A DNA stretch of 64,000 nt from JACQFK01 sp035644495 (GTDB taxonomy: Bacteria; Planctomycetota; MHYJ01; JACPRB01). How positions within the stretch are numbered: the stretch's first letter is position 1; each line of letters begins with the position of its first letter. The DNA lies in NCBI GenBank assembly GCA_035644495.1, contig DASQOM010000064.1, positions 26,145 through 90,144 of the forward strand, written 5' to 3'. A model generated the notes under the pieces. The model had not been told where the DNA came from. It saw only the letters and a list, made by a program, of their open reading frames with translations, and searched no databases. A program made the position numbers and the translations under genes. Positions 49,424-58,006 of this stretch are shown here, in pieces.

Positions 49424-51243
49424 CGCGACTTCTTGCCGGCAGGCGCGGGCTTCGCCTTGCGGGGCACGGGCTTCGGGCCGGGAGCCGGCTTCTTCGGGGC
49501 GGCCTTGGACTTGGCCTGGGCCTTCGCCGGTCCCGCCTTCGCGGCGACCGCGGCGTGCTTCTTGTCGTCCTTCTTGTGGTGATGGTCGTCCTTCGGACGG
49601 TCCGGCGGACGGCGGAGCTCTTCGGTGATGCGGACGTCCACTTCCCGCTTGAGCAACGGCGGCGGCAGGACGCCGGCGTGCAGGATCGACATGTGGAAGA
49701 ACGTTTCGGTGAAGCGCGTCTCCATCCGGTCCTTCGCCCACTTGCGGAGGTCCTTCATCTTCTCGCGGCCCCACCAGTGCAGGGTCGGTACGCCGGGCTG
49801 CACGACGTAGCGCCGCGTCTCCGCCTCGGCGCAGACCCGGTCCATGCCGAGGTAGTCGATCAGCGTCTCGATCGATTGCTGGTACGTCATCTTCCCCACG
49901 GAGATCTTTGCGTCGATCATCACGCGAACGGCGGCGAGAATCGACGATTGGAGCTGCATGAAGCGCGACGGCGGCGTGTCGTCGTGCCCCATGTCCTTCG
50001 CCCGCTCCTCGCAGTACATGGCCCAGCCGCCGGCGGAGGCCGTGTCCTCGTAGATCAGGCGGGGCATCGACGCGTGCCGCGCGGCCCACGACGTCTGCAG
50101 ATAGCGGCCGGGATATCCCTCGCGGACCGCCAGGCTGGAGAGGGAGCCGTAGTTGTGCTCCTTAAGCTTGTCGCTGTCGCAGTCCCCGGGCGTCACGAAC
50201 AGATACCCGTCCTGCTTGGCCTCGAAGCGCGCCGGCGCCCAGGTCCCGCCAAACGGCTGGAAGTGACGGAGGAACGACGGCGTCTCGATCACGTAGAGCT
50301 GCTCGCCCTCGGGGAACTGCGCGTACTTGGAGCGGTTGACGAACTGGCGCGTCTTCTGGACCGCCTCGCGCACGTAGCGCAGCACCCCGTCGAAGTTCTC
50401 GGAGTGCTGCTGCTTGATCATGTCGCGGATGTCCTCGAGCGGCGTTTTCCGCTTGATGGCCTTCGCGACCTCCTTCTGGCGCTCCTTGATCTTGTCGATC
50501 TCGGATTCCGCGAGGGAGGCGATGTGGCCCGGGGACACGTCCATGCCGCGCACGTGCAGCAGCTTCTTGTAGCGGTCTTCGCCGATCGCGTACGGCTCGC
50601 GGCAGTCGGGCAGGACGTCGACGATGAGCCAGTCGCTGTAGCGCTCGAGGGCGTTCTGGGTCTGGTCGATCAGGCGGTTCAGGTCGCGCTGCGGCGTCGC
50701 GGGCAGGTGCTCGCGGCCGATGTCCTTCAGCAGGTTGAAGAAGCCGGGCAGGCGGGTGATGGTCTCGAGCTCGATCTCGACGAACTGCTTCACCGGGGTG
50801 CGCAGGCGCGAACGCGACTGGTCGATGTACTTCGGCATCTTCTCCAGGCGCTTCATGATCGCGCGCATCCGCTGCCCCAGCGGCGCGTAGTTGCGGGAGA
50901 GGATCTGGAAGATCGACTGTCCGAGCACCGTGGGCGCCTCGGGCTGCGTCTCCCAGTAGCGCAGCACGTCGCGGTCGAAGATCCAGTTCTTCAGGAGATG
51001 GATCGCGAAGTCGCGACTGACGCCCTGGAGGGGCTGCAGCTTCTTCGGGTCGAGCTTCTCGAACTCGGCCAGCGTCCGCTGGAGGAACTTGATGTCGTCC
51101 AGCTGCCGTTCCAGCGAGCCGTCCGGCATCTTGTCGTCGTAGTCGTCGTGGAATCCGAGCGAGGTCCCCAGGAGCGGGTTGCGATGCAGCCACTCCTTGA
51201 AGAAGTCCTTCTCGAGCTTTTCGAGTCGTTTGGTCTGATCCAT
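49420..51243 (-). CDS. DUF885 family protein lacking metal-site histidines
   Basis: A 607-residue protein of the DUF885 peptidase-like family; the long helical body and GGWAMYCEERAKDMG motif fit. The family's metal motif HEAYPGH appears here as REGYPGR (R374, E375, G379, R380), so both His are replaced by Arg and peptidase activity is unlikely. The last ~85 residues are a Lys/Ala/Pro-rich basic tail with repeated HHHKK and AKAGPAKAQ units, like a histone-H1 tail. It is the third gene after etfB and etfA, starting next to the etfA stop. It converges with the frameshifted gene on the other strand. Confidence 0.8.
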   Translation of the reverse strand: MDQTKRLEKLEKDFFKEWLHRNPLLGTSLGFHDDYDDKMPDGSLERQLDDIKFLQRTLAEFEKLDPKKLQPLQGVSRDFAIHLLKNWIFDRDVLRYWETQPEAPTVLGQSIFQILSRNYAPLGQRMRAIMKRLEKMPKYIDQSRSRLRTPVKQFVEIELETITRLPGFFNLLKDIGREHLPATPQRDLNRLIDQTQNALERYSDWLIVDVLPDCREPYAIGEDRYKKLLHVRGMDVSPGHIASLAESEIDKIKERQKEVAKAIKRKTPLEDIRDMIKQQHSENFDGVLRYVREAVQKTRQFVNRSKYAQFPEGEQLYVIETPSFLRHFQPFGGTWAPARFEAKQDGYLFVTPGDCDSDKLKEHNYGSLSSLAVREGYPGRYLQTSWAARHASMPRLIYEDTASAGGWAMYCEERAKDMGHDDTPPSRFMQLQSSILAAVRVMIDAKISVGKMTYQQSIETLIDYLGMDRVCAEAETRRYVVQPGVPTLHWWGREKMKDLRKWAKDRMETRFTETFFHMSILHAGVLPPPLLKREVDVRITEELRRPPDRPKDDHHHKKDDKKHAAVAAKAGPAKAQAKSKAAPKKPAPGPKPVPRKAKPAPAGKKSR

Positions 51244-52218
51244 TTAGGAAGCCAATACCTTCTTGAGATTCTGGGCGAGGACGGGGACGATCTCCATCGC
51301 ATCCCCCACGATGCCGTACGTGGCGGCCTTGAAGATCGGGGCGTCCGGATCCTTGTTGATCGCGACGATCACCTTCGACGTCCGCATCCCCGCCAGGTGC
51401 TGGATCGCGCCGGAGATCCCGATCGCTATATAGAGGTTCGGGGACACCGTCTTCCCCGTCTGACCCACCTGTTCCGAGTGCGGCCGCCAGCCGTTGTCGA
51501 CCACCGCGCGCGACGCCCCGACGGCCGCGCCCAGCACCGCCGCCAGCTCGTCGCGCACCTTGAAGTTCTCCGGCGCCTGCAGGCCGCGCCCGCCGGAGAC
51601 GATGACCGACGCTTCCGTCAGTTCGACCTTCCCCTGCGCCGTCGCCGAGACCTCCTTCACCGCCGACCGGAAATCCGCCTCGTCGAACGCCACCGCCAGG
51701 TCCTCGACCGACGCGGTTCCGCCCGACTCCTGCGCGGGGAAGACGTTCGGCCGAAGCGACAGCACCGCCGGCGCTTTTTTGAACGCGACGGTCGCGTAGG
51801 CCTTCCCCGAATAGACCGGCCGGCGCGCGGTCACCTTGCCGCCGGCGATCATCACGCCCGTGCAATCCGCCGCGGCGGCCGTGCCCAGCAGCGCACCCAC
51901 CGCGCCGGCCAGATCGCGCCCCATCGCGGTCGCCGCCATCAGGATGGCGCCCGAACCGTGCTTCTTGTGGGCTTCGACGACGGCCTTCGCGAAGGATTCA
52001 GACGCGTAGTGTCTCAACCGGGGCGACTCCACGGCATACACCTGCGCCGCCCCGTACCGGCCCAGCGTTTCCACGTGGGCTTTGATCCCCTCCCCAACCA
52101 GGGCCACGCCGACTTTGCTCCCCAGCGGCTTCGCCAGGCGCGCCGCTTCCGAGAGCGTCTCCAGGCTCGATTTCTTGAGCTTGCCGTCCCGCACTTCCGC
52201 GAAGACGAGGATGTTCAT
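51244..52218 (-). CDS. etfA: electron transfer flavoprotein alpha subunit
   Basis: A 324-residue ETF alpha subunit, which with EtfB holds FAD and passes electrons from acyl-CoA or other dehydrogenases to the quinone pool. The C-terminal FAD-binding signature is intact: VVDNGWRPHSEQVGQTGKTVSP and YIAIGISGAIQHLAGM. It begins MNILVFAEVRDGKLKKSSLE. It overlaps the etfB stop by one base. No ETF-quinone oxidoreductase or acyl-CoA dehydrogenase gene is in the window. Confidence 0.96.
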   Translation of the reverse strand: MNILVFAEVRDGKLKKSSLETLSEAARLAKPLGSKVGVALVGEGIKAHVETLGRYGAAQVYAVESPRLRHYASESFAKAVVEAHKKHGSGAILMAATAMGRDLAGAVGALLGTAAAADCTGVMIAGGKVTARRPVYSGKAYATVAFKKAPAVLSLRPNVFPAQESGGTASVEDLAVAFDEADFRSAVKEVSATAQGKVELTEASVIVSGGRGLQAPENFKVRDELAAVLGAAVGASRAVVDNGWRPHSEQVGQTGKTVSPNLYIAIGISGAIQHLAGMRTSKVIVAINKDPDAPIFKAATYGIVGDAMEIVPVLAQNLKKVLAS

Positions 52219-52973
52219 CAGAGGACTTTGGCTTCTTCTTTGAGCAGGCGAACCAGCTCGGGGACCGCCTCCACGCCCTTCCCGACGATCCTGCCGGGCG
52301 GACGTTCCGGGGGCATCTCGAGCTTGACCACTTCCAGCGACGACTCGAACGCCGCCGCCGCCACCGACTCCACCGGCTTGGACTTCGCCGCCATGATGCC
52401 CTTCATGGACGGAAACCGCTTGTCGTGGATTCCATTAACGCCCTTCTGCACTGAAATCACGCAGGGAAGCGACACTTCGATCGATTCTTCCCCGCCCTCG
52501 ATCTGCCGGCGGCACTTTGCCTTCGTCCCCTCGACCTCAAAGGAGGTGCAGACGTTCACCCGGGGCAGCCCCAGGATCTGCGCCACCATCGTGGGGACCT
52601 GGAACGCGTCGTCGTCGATCGCCTGCTTCCCGAAGAAGATCACGTCGAAGGGCCGCCCCTTGAGGGCCGCCGCCAGCACCTGCGCGACCGCCCAGGGGTC
52701 GAAATTCGCCCCGCCCTTGATCATCACGCCCTTGTCCAGGCCGATCGCCAGGGCCTTCCGCAGGGCCACGTCGTTGCCGTCGGGGTCGACGGTGATTCCG
52801 ACCGTCTCTCCGCCGGCCTTCTCCTTCAGCCGTAACGCCAGTTCGATGGCCAGCTCGTCATACGGGCTGATGGTCCACTCCACCCCCTGGGGATCGATGG
52901 ACTTTCCGTCCGCGCCGATCTTGACCTTGGTGGTGGTATCGGGAACGCGCTTGAGGCATACGGCGAGATTCAT
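52218..52973 (-). CDS. etfB: electron transfer flavoprotein beta subunit
   Basis: A 251-residue ETF beta subunit with the AMP-binding region. Conserved blocks: MNLAVCLKRVPDTTTKVKI, SPYDELAIELALRLKEK, and VIFFGKQAIDDDAFQVPTMVAQ. It is the first gene of the unit etfB-etfA-DUF885. A promoter TTGATG-16-TATAAT (minus strand, 53012 down to 52985) lies only 11 bases before the ATG and there is no Shine-Dalgarno, so the transcript has almost no leader. Confidence 0.96.
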   Translation of the reverse strand: MNLAVCLKRVPDTTTKVKIGADGKSIDPQGVEWTISPYDELAIELALRLKEKAGGETVGITVDPDGNDVALRKALAIGLDKGVMIKGGANFDPWAVAQVLAAALKGRPFDVIFFGKQAIDDDAFQVPTMVAQILGLPRVNVCTSFEVEGTKAKCRRQIEGGEESIEVSLPCVISVQKGVNGIHDKRFPSMKGIMAAKSKPVESVAAAAFESSLEVVKLEMPPERPPGRIVGKGVEAVPELVRLLKEEAKVL

Positions 52974-52984
52974 GGGCGGGCGCT

Positions 52985-53012
52985 ATTATAGGCATTGCGA
53001 TTGGACCATCAA
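52985..53012 (-). promoter_or_regulatory. promoter of etfB-etfA-DUF885
   Basis: Read on the minus strand, TTGATG (53012-53007) is followed after 16 bases by a perfect TATAAT (52990-52985). The ATG of etfB is 11 bases further on, implying a leader of about five bases. Confidence 0.7.
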
Positions 53013-53046
53013 GAGAAAATCCCGGACCTCCTCCGCCGGGACGTCC

Positions 53047-53052
53047 TATTAT
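53047..53052 (+). promoter_or_regulatory. -10 box of leaderless CAP-like gene
   Basis: TATTAT (5 of 6 to consensus, followed by AG) ends five bases before the ATG at 53058, placing the expected transcription start at the start codon. A matching -35 box is not clear. Confidence 0.45.
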
Positions 53053-53057
53053 AGAGA

Positions 53058-54329
53058 ATGAGCCCCCTCCTCCTGGCCGCCCTGGCCCTGCTGCCGGCTC
53101 AGACCGAGGACTTCCAGAAACGCGTCCGGATCGAGGGCGGACGGGTCCTGGCCGACGACCAAGTGCTCTATGAGGGCCCCTGGAAGAAGGCCGAGGTCAC
53201 GGTGGTCGACGTCGGGGGCAAGAAAGCCCGGGTCCTTTTCGGGGATCACGACCCGTGGCGGCAGGTGGTCGTCACCGTCGACGGCGAGGAACGCGTCCGG
53301 CTGCCCGTCCGGACCCTGGAGAAGCCGGTCGCCTGGCCCCCCACCCGGCTGGAGGAAGTCCAGCCGGTGCTGAAGCGCCTGACGGAGACCATCGGGACCA
53401 GCAAGACCTTCATCTGCCTGCTCTCGACCGCGAAGGGGGACGTCGAAATCTACCGGGGCCCCGAGTACGAAACCCGGGCCGAGCGAACGTCAACTTCGTT
53501 TACGGTCTTCCTGAACGGCGAGGTCCTCTACCGGATTTCCAGGGGGGAGAAGCCTCCCGCCCGGGTCGAGGACGTGGTCATGGCGATCAACCTGAAGCGG
53601 GTCAAGGTGGGCCTGGGGGTGGTCCGGCCGGTGCCGGGCCTGTCCCGGGGCTGTGACCTGCACGCCCTTTATCTGACCAAGAACGACGCCAAGGGGCTGA
53701 GCGCCCACGAGGAGGATCCCCGGGGAGTCGGGTATACGGACGACGGTGCCAAAGCAGGTAAACGGTCCGTGATCAGCCCGTTCCCGCCACACGAGTCGCC
53801 GGTCGAGGCCGTCGAGAGCCTGATGGCCACCCTTTATCACCGGGTCGCCCTGCTCAACCCGGCGGTCGCGGAGGTCGGGGTCGGGTGGGCCTATCGAAAG
53901 GACGGCCTGGGATTCCTGGTGGTCGACGTCGGGGGCAGCGCCGAAGGCCGGCCGGATCCGAAGCTCTACCCGATTGTTTACCCCGTGAACGGCCAGGAGG
54001 AGGTCCCTCTGGATTTCGGCCTGGGCGCCCGGGAGAACCCCAATCCGCTGCCCGAGGATCGGGACGCGGCGGGATATCCCGTGACCCTCCAGATCCCCGA
54101 GCGCACGGGGCGGGGCTGCGATGCCGACCTGCGACTGTTCACCGGGGAAACGGAAGTGGCGTGCTGGCTCTCCACCCCGGATGCGCCCGCTCGGAAGGAC
54201 TGGCCCCAGCCCGGGGTGCTCTGCCTGATCCCCCGGGAGCGCCTGAAGGCGGGGACCCTCTATACGGTGCGGTTCCGCGACCGCCTGTCGGGCCTCGACA
54301 AGGAGTGGTCGTTCAGCACCCGCAGGTAG
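53058..54329 (+). CDS. secreted protein, possible CAP/SCP-like domain
   Basis: A 423-residue exported protein with a signal peptide (MSPLLLAALALLPAQT). In its middle (about residues 195-320) the pattern RGCDLHALYLTKN, a Glu/Asp-rich block, PVEAVESLMATLYHRVALLNP and VGVGWAYR resembles CAP/SCP-like domains as found in planctomycete proteins (a conserved YHRxxLLNP step). The N-terminal 180 residues and the C-terminal ~100 (an Ig-like strand region ending YTVRFRDRLSGLDKEWSF) are not recognised. The mRNA is probably leaderless (see -10 box). Function unknown. Confidence 0.55.
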   Translation: MSPLLLAALALLPAQTEDFQKRVRIEGGRVLADDQVLYEGPWKKAEVTVVDVGGKKARVLFGDHDPWRQVVVTVDGEERVRLPVRTLEKPVAWPPTRLEEVQPVLKRLTETIGTSKTFICLLSTAKGDVEIYRGPEYETRAERTSTSFTVFLNGEVLYRISRGEKPPARVEDVVMAINLKRVKVGLGVVRPVPGLSRGCDLHALYLTKNDAKGLSAHEEDPRGVGYTDDGAKAGKRSVISPFPPHESPVEAVESLMATLYHRVALLNPAVAEVGVGWAYRKDGLGFLVVDVGGSAEGRPDPKLYPIVYPVNGQEEVPLDFGLGARENPNPLPEDRDAAGYPVTLQIPERTGRGCDADLRLFTGETEVACWLSTPDAPARKDWPQPGVLCLIPRERLKAGTLYTVRFRDRLSGLDKEWSFSTRR

Positions 54330-54398
54330 GCCGGACGCGCCGAATCCTGATTTTCACCCCCCGGGATGCCGCGCTCCCGTACTGTTCTCGAAGGGATC

Positions 54399-54962
54399 AT
54401 GAACGAAAAGCAGCTGATCGACCGCTGCATCCGGGGCGAATCGGGGGCGTGGGAGCAGCTCGTCCGCGAATTCGGCGCGGCCGTGCACGACGCCGCGCGC
54501 TTCACCCTGCGTCGGGTCCTCGGGTCGGCCCACGACGAGGATGTGGAGAACGTCTACCAGGGCGTGCTCCTGGGTCTCTGCGACCGGGACGCGCACCGGC
54601 TCAAGCTCTTCCAGGGGCGATCGAGCTTCAAGACCTGGATCACGAGCGTCACCGCCCGCTTCGCCCTGAACTACATCCGCACCGAGAAGCGCAAGGGTTC
54701 GCTCAAGTACACGGCGCTCGACGCGTCCGCGTCCGACCTCCCCGACCGCGACCTGCAGGGGGGCGATGCCGACGAGCGCGAGCGGATCCACCAGGCGCTC
54801 GACCGGATCCCGCCGCGCGAGAAGCTCATCCTCAAGCTGTTCTACTTCGACGGGCTTTCCTACAAGGCGGTCGCGGAGATCCTGCGCATCCCCGTCAATT
54901 CCGTCTCGCCCCTCCTGATCCGCGCGAAGGAATCGCTCCGGAAGCACGCGGAGATTCCGTGA
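54399..54962 (+). CDS. ECF RNA polymerase sigma factor
   Basis: A 187-residue ECF sigma factor. Region 2: HDEDVENVYQGVLLGLCDRD and FKTWITSVTARFALNYIR; region 4: LSYKAVAEILRIPVNSVSPLLIRAKESLRK. It begins MNEKQLIDRCIRGESGAW at ATG 54399, with AAGGGA as a weak ribosome site; an in-frame ATG at 54366 adds an atypical N-terminus. The next gene encodes a zinc-motif anti-sigma-type membrane protein, so the two form a sigma/anti-sigma pair. Confidence 0.92.
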   Translation: MNEKQLIDRCIRGESGAWEQLVREFGAAVHDAARFTLRRVLGSAHDEDVENVYQGVLLGLCDRDAHRLKLFQGRSSFKTWITSVTARFALNYIRTEKRKGSLKYTALDASASDLPDRDLQGGDADERERIHQALDRIPPREKLILKLFYFDGLSYKAVAEILRIPVNSVSPLLIRAKESLRKHAEIP

Positions 54963-55006
54963 TCGCTGTACGAGCGATCCGGCGCGCGGTGTCGAAGCCG
55001 TAGGCC

Positions 55007-56653
55007 ATGAACTGCCCCGGATCGGAACAGGCGGCGGCGTACGCCGACAACCGGCTCGACGCCGCGGAGTCGGCGCGTTTCCTCGAGCACTGCGCGGACT
55101 GCGACGACTGCCGCCGCACGCTGGCCGTCCTCCTGCAGCCCCGCGACCAAGCCGCGGTCCCCGCGCCGATGGAGACGCGGGCGATGGCCGCGATCCGCCG
55201 TTCGCTGGACCGCGCGCCGCGGCCGTTCCGGCGCGCGGTCCTGCCGCGCCCCCAGGCGTCGCCGGCCGGCCTCCTCGTCGCAGCGGCGCTGCTCGTGGGC
55301 TTCGTGGGGCTCGTGCTCCTGGCGAAGCCGCAGAGCAGCAGGGTCGAGGAGCCGCGGCCGGTGGCGACGAAGACTCCGGTTCCCGGGGCGGTCGCCGTCC
55401 CCGGCACGAGACCGGCGCCGCTTCCCGATACTCCGAAGACGGAGACGCTTCCGCGGCCGGAGCCCCTCGAGCAACTGAGGCCCGCGCCCGTGAAGACCGG
55501 AGAGCTCGAAGAGCCCGGGGACCCGAAGGTCGAGATCCCCGCCGAGATCCTCGTTCGCGAGCCGGCGAAACCGGAGGAGACGCGTCCCGAGGAAGCGCCG
55601 AAACCGGTCACGCACACCGTGGCCGCGCGGGTGCTGTCCGAGATCCAGGTCACCGACATCTCGGGAAACCTAAGCGTGAACCGCAAGGGCCTCCGTACGA
55701 AGGAGCGCCTGACCGGCGTCGCGCGCCTCGCGGAGGGCGACGTCCTGACCGCGGACAAGCCCGCCAGCTTCCAGGTGGACGGTCGCCATCCGGTCGTGCT
55801 GTCGGAGAACGCGTCGATCTCCATGGCCTATGCCGCCCAGGAGCAGGCGCCGTGGCTGAAGGTGCACGCCGGCGAGGCGACGGTCGAGTCGACCGCGGCG
55901 TCGCGCTGGGTCGTCACCGACGGCCAGGTGGCCGTGGCCGTGAAGCCGGCGAAAGCGCGCTTCACCGCGTCGCGCCGCGAGGCGCGGCTCGCGGTCGCGG
56001 CGCAGACGGAGACCCTCTATCTGCAGCCCGACGGCGGCCGGCTGCAGGCGATCCACGTCGGCGAGGAATTCCACGTCGGGCGCGGCGCCGCCGAGGTGAG
56101 GCCGGTCGACGCGGCGACCGCGTCGAGGCGCTCGGCCGCGTTCGAGGCCTCGCGTCCCCGTCAGCGGACGATCTTCTACACGAGCTGCGATCCCGCGGAC
56201 GCGAAGCGGGAGCACTTCTTCGTGCAGGAGGGGAACTGGCTGCGGAACGACGGCCTGCTGTCGCGCGAGCGGGCGGATCACAGCGCGGCGGCCGCGATCG
56301 CCCCCAACCCGCGCTTCTCCTGGCGCGACTCGCTGACGCTGAAGTTCCGCTATATGACGAACTGCCGGTCGGTGGAGGCGCAGCTGCGCGTCGACGACAA
56401 GAAGTACATGCTGCAGAGGCCGCTGCCCGTCGACCGCCGGAATCTCGGCCAGTGGCAGAGCGCGGAGATTCCTTTTGCACTCGGAAGCTGGCCGGTCTTC
56501 TCGCGGGATGACGGCGGGAAGCAGCTGGTCGTCTCGACCGAGGACAAGTTCGACGCGATCCGCTTCGTCGTCCGGCAGCAGGACGTGTTCGGCGACCAGC
56601 GCGCCTACGTCCTCATCGACGACATCCAGGTCGTGGAGCGCGAGAAGGACTAG
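55007..56653 (+). CDS. zinc-finger anti-sigma factor with FecR-like exported part
   Basis: A 548-residue membrane protein. The cytosolic N-terminus has a ZAS motif H28-x3-C32-x2-C35 (HCADCDDC) with C3, typical of anti-sigma factors. A single membrane helix lies at about 84-108 (LLVAAALLVGFVGLVLLAK), then a Pro/Glu-rich spacer to about 200. A beta-rich FecR-like region is at about 210-360 (ISGNLSVNRKGL, LAEGDVLTADKPASF). The last ~160 residues form another beta domain (possible carbohydrate-binding jelly-roll). It probably holds the upstream sigma factor until an envelope signal is sensed. The stop TAG lies in a CTAG shared with the stop of the convergent gene. Confidence 0.82.
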   Translation: MNCPGSEQAAAYADNRLDAAESARFLEHCADCDDCRRTLAVLLQPRDQAAVPAPMETRAMAAIRRSLDRAPRPFRRAVLPRPQASPAGLLVAAALLVGFVGLVLLAKPQSSRVEEPRPVATKTPVPGAVAVPGTRPAPLPDTPKTETLPRPEPLEQLRPAPVKTGELEEPGDPKVEIPAEILVREPAKPEETRPEEAPKPVTHTVAARVLSEIQVTDISGNLSVNRKGLRTKERLTGVARLAEGDVLTADKPASFQVDGRHPVVLSENASISMAYAAQEQAPWLKVHAGEATVESTAASRWVVTDGQVAVAVKPAKARFTASRREARLAVAAQTETLYLQPDGGRLQAIHVGEEFHVGRGAAEVRPVDAATASRRSAAFEASRPRQRTIFYTSCDPADAKREHFFVQEGNWLRNDGLLSRERADHSAAAAIAPNPRFSWRDSLTLKFRYMTNCRSVEAQLRVDDKKYMLQRPLPVDRRNLGQWQSAEIPFALGSWPVFSRDDGGKQLVVSTEDKFDAIRFVVRQQDVFGDQRAYVLIDDIQVVEREKD

Positions 56654-57288
56654 CGCTTCCAGAGCACTTTCACGGCCACGACGATCAGCGCGAGCACGAT
56701 GGCGCTGATCAGGCAGACGCGGTTGAAGTGCCGCTCGATGAAGTCCTTCGCGCGCTTCCCGTAGAAGAAGCAGATCACGCCGATTCCGAAGAATCGCGTC
56801 GAGCGTCCGAGCGTCGATGCCAGCAGCAGAGTCGGCAGACTCAGGTTGAGCAATCCGGATCCGAGGGTGATGATCTTGAACGGCATCGGGACGAAGGAGT
56901 ACAGGAAGGTCCAGAAGAACTGGTTCTGGTGAAGCAGGTCCTGGTACTTTTGCGGCACCTCGCCGATGATCTTCGCGCCGATGCTGTCCCAGAACGCGTG
57001 GCCGATGTACCAGCCGGCGGCCGCTCCCAGCACGGACGGGACGGTGTCGACGAGCGCGTACCAGAAGGATCGCTTCGGGCGCTCCAGCGAGAGGGCGATC
57101 TGGAGGAACAGCGGCGGGATGGGGAACACGAAGGAGTCGAGGAACGCGAACACGGCAAGCGCGGCGCTGCCCCAGGGGTGGTTCGCCCACGAGAGGATCC
57201 AGTGATACAGGCACTTCAGCGGATTCCGTTCGGGGGCAGGCGCTGGAGAGGTCGGCGGCGTCGGCGCGGGGTCCGCGCTATCGGCCAT
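56650..57288 (-). CDS. VTT-domain (YqaA/DedA-like) membrane protein
   Basis: A 212-residue membrane protein with about five helices and a Pro-rich N-terminal tail (PAPTPPTSPAPAP). Segments ALAVFAFLDSFVFPIPPLFLQ and FVPMPFKIITLGSGLL correspond to the VTT/SNARE-associated domain re-entrant loops seen in YqaA- and DedA-type proteins, some of which are lipid scramblases or flippases. It overlaps the end of the metallophosphatase gene by 11 bases, so both are translated together. Confidence 0.85.
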   Translation of the reverse strand: MADSADPAPTPPTSPAPAPERNPLKCLYHWILSWANHPWGSAALAVFAFLDSFVFPIPPLFLQIALSLERPKRSFWYALVDTVPSVLGAAAGWYIGHAFWDSIGAKIIGEVPQKYQDLLHQNQFFWTFLYSFVPMPFKIITLGSGLLNLSLPTLLLASTLGRSTRFFGIGVICFFYGKRAKDFIERHFNRVCLISAIVLALIVVAVKVLWKR

Positions 57289-58003
57289 ACTTGAGGCGTT
57301 CGGCGAGGATTTCCGGGAGGCCCGAGCTGACGATCTTCCGTGCGGCCTTCTCGACGTCGTAGCGGACGCGCGTGATCTTGATCATCTGCTCGTCCGAATC
57401 GTAGACGACGCAGACGGCGTCGGGATTCTCGTCGCGCGGCTGGCCGATCGAGCCCACGTTGACCATGATCTTCGTGTTCTCGTCGATCTTCACTTCGGTG
57501 TCCATGTTGAAGGACACGTTCTTGCGCTTGAAGAAGTTCACGGGCACGTGCGAGTGGCCCATGAAGGAGAGCGGCGTGGTCTGCTGCTCGAAGGAGAGGT
57601 GCGCGTCGTAGCTCGTCTGGATGTACTCGAAGAGCTCGGGAGAGTAGAGCGTCGAGTGGACGACCGTGAAGTTGTCGCAGTACTCGACGAGCTTGAGCGA
57701 GCGGATGTACGCCTTGTGCTCCTCGGGGAGCGTGCGGCGGGTCCACAGGGCGCTCTCGCGCGCATAGGCGTTGAAGAAATCGATGTTGAGCTTGTCGACG
57801 GCGGCGAAGTCGTGGTTGCCCGCGGTGACGGTGGCCTTGAGCCGGTTGCGGACGAGATCGATGCACTCGACGGGGTTGGCGCCGTAACCGACGAGGTCTC
57901 CGACGGAGACGTGCTTCTCCACGCCCTGCTTTTCCATCTCCTCGAGGACCGCCTCGAGGGCCTCAAGATTGGCGTGGATGTCCCCGAGAATTCCGTATTT
58001 CAT
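57278..58003 (-). CDS. calcineurin-like metallophosphoesterase
   Basis: A 241-residue metallophosphoesterase with all metal-site motifs: GDIHAN (res. 7-12), VGDLVGYG near 34, GNHDFA near 63, VHST near 113, and GHSH near 145. This is the YfcE/MJ0936-like class acting on small phosphate esters or RNA. Substrate unknown. ATG at 58003 is three bases from the stop of the ABC permease gene, placing permease, phosphatase and VTT protein in one unit. Confidence 0.9.
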   Translation of the reverse strand: MKYGILGDIHANLEALEAVLEEMEKQGVEKHVSVGDLVGYGANPVECIDLVRNRLKATVTAGNHDFAAVDKLNIDFFNAYARESALWTRRTLPEEHKAYIRSLKLVEYCDNFTVVHSTLYSPELFEYIQTSYDAHLSFEQQTTPLSFMGHSHVPVNFFKRKNVSFNMDTEVKIDENTKIMVNVGSIGQPRDENPDAVCVVYDSDEQMIKITRVRYDVEKAARKIVSSGLPEILAERLKYGR

Positions 58004-58006
58004 CGG

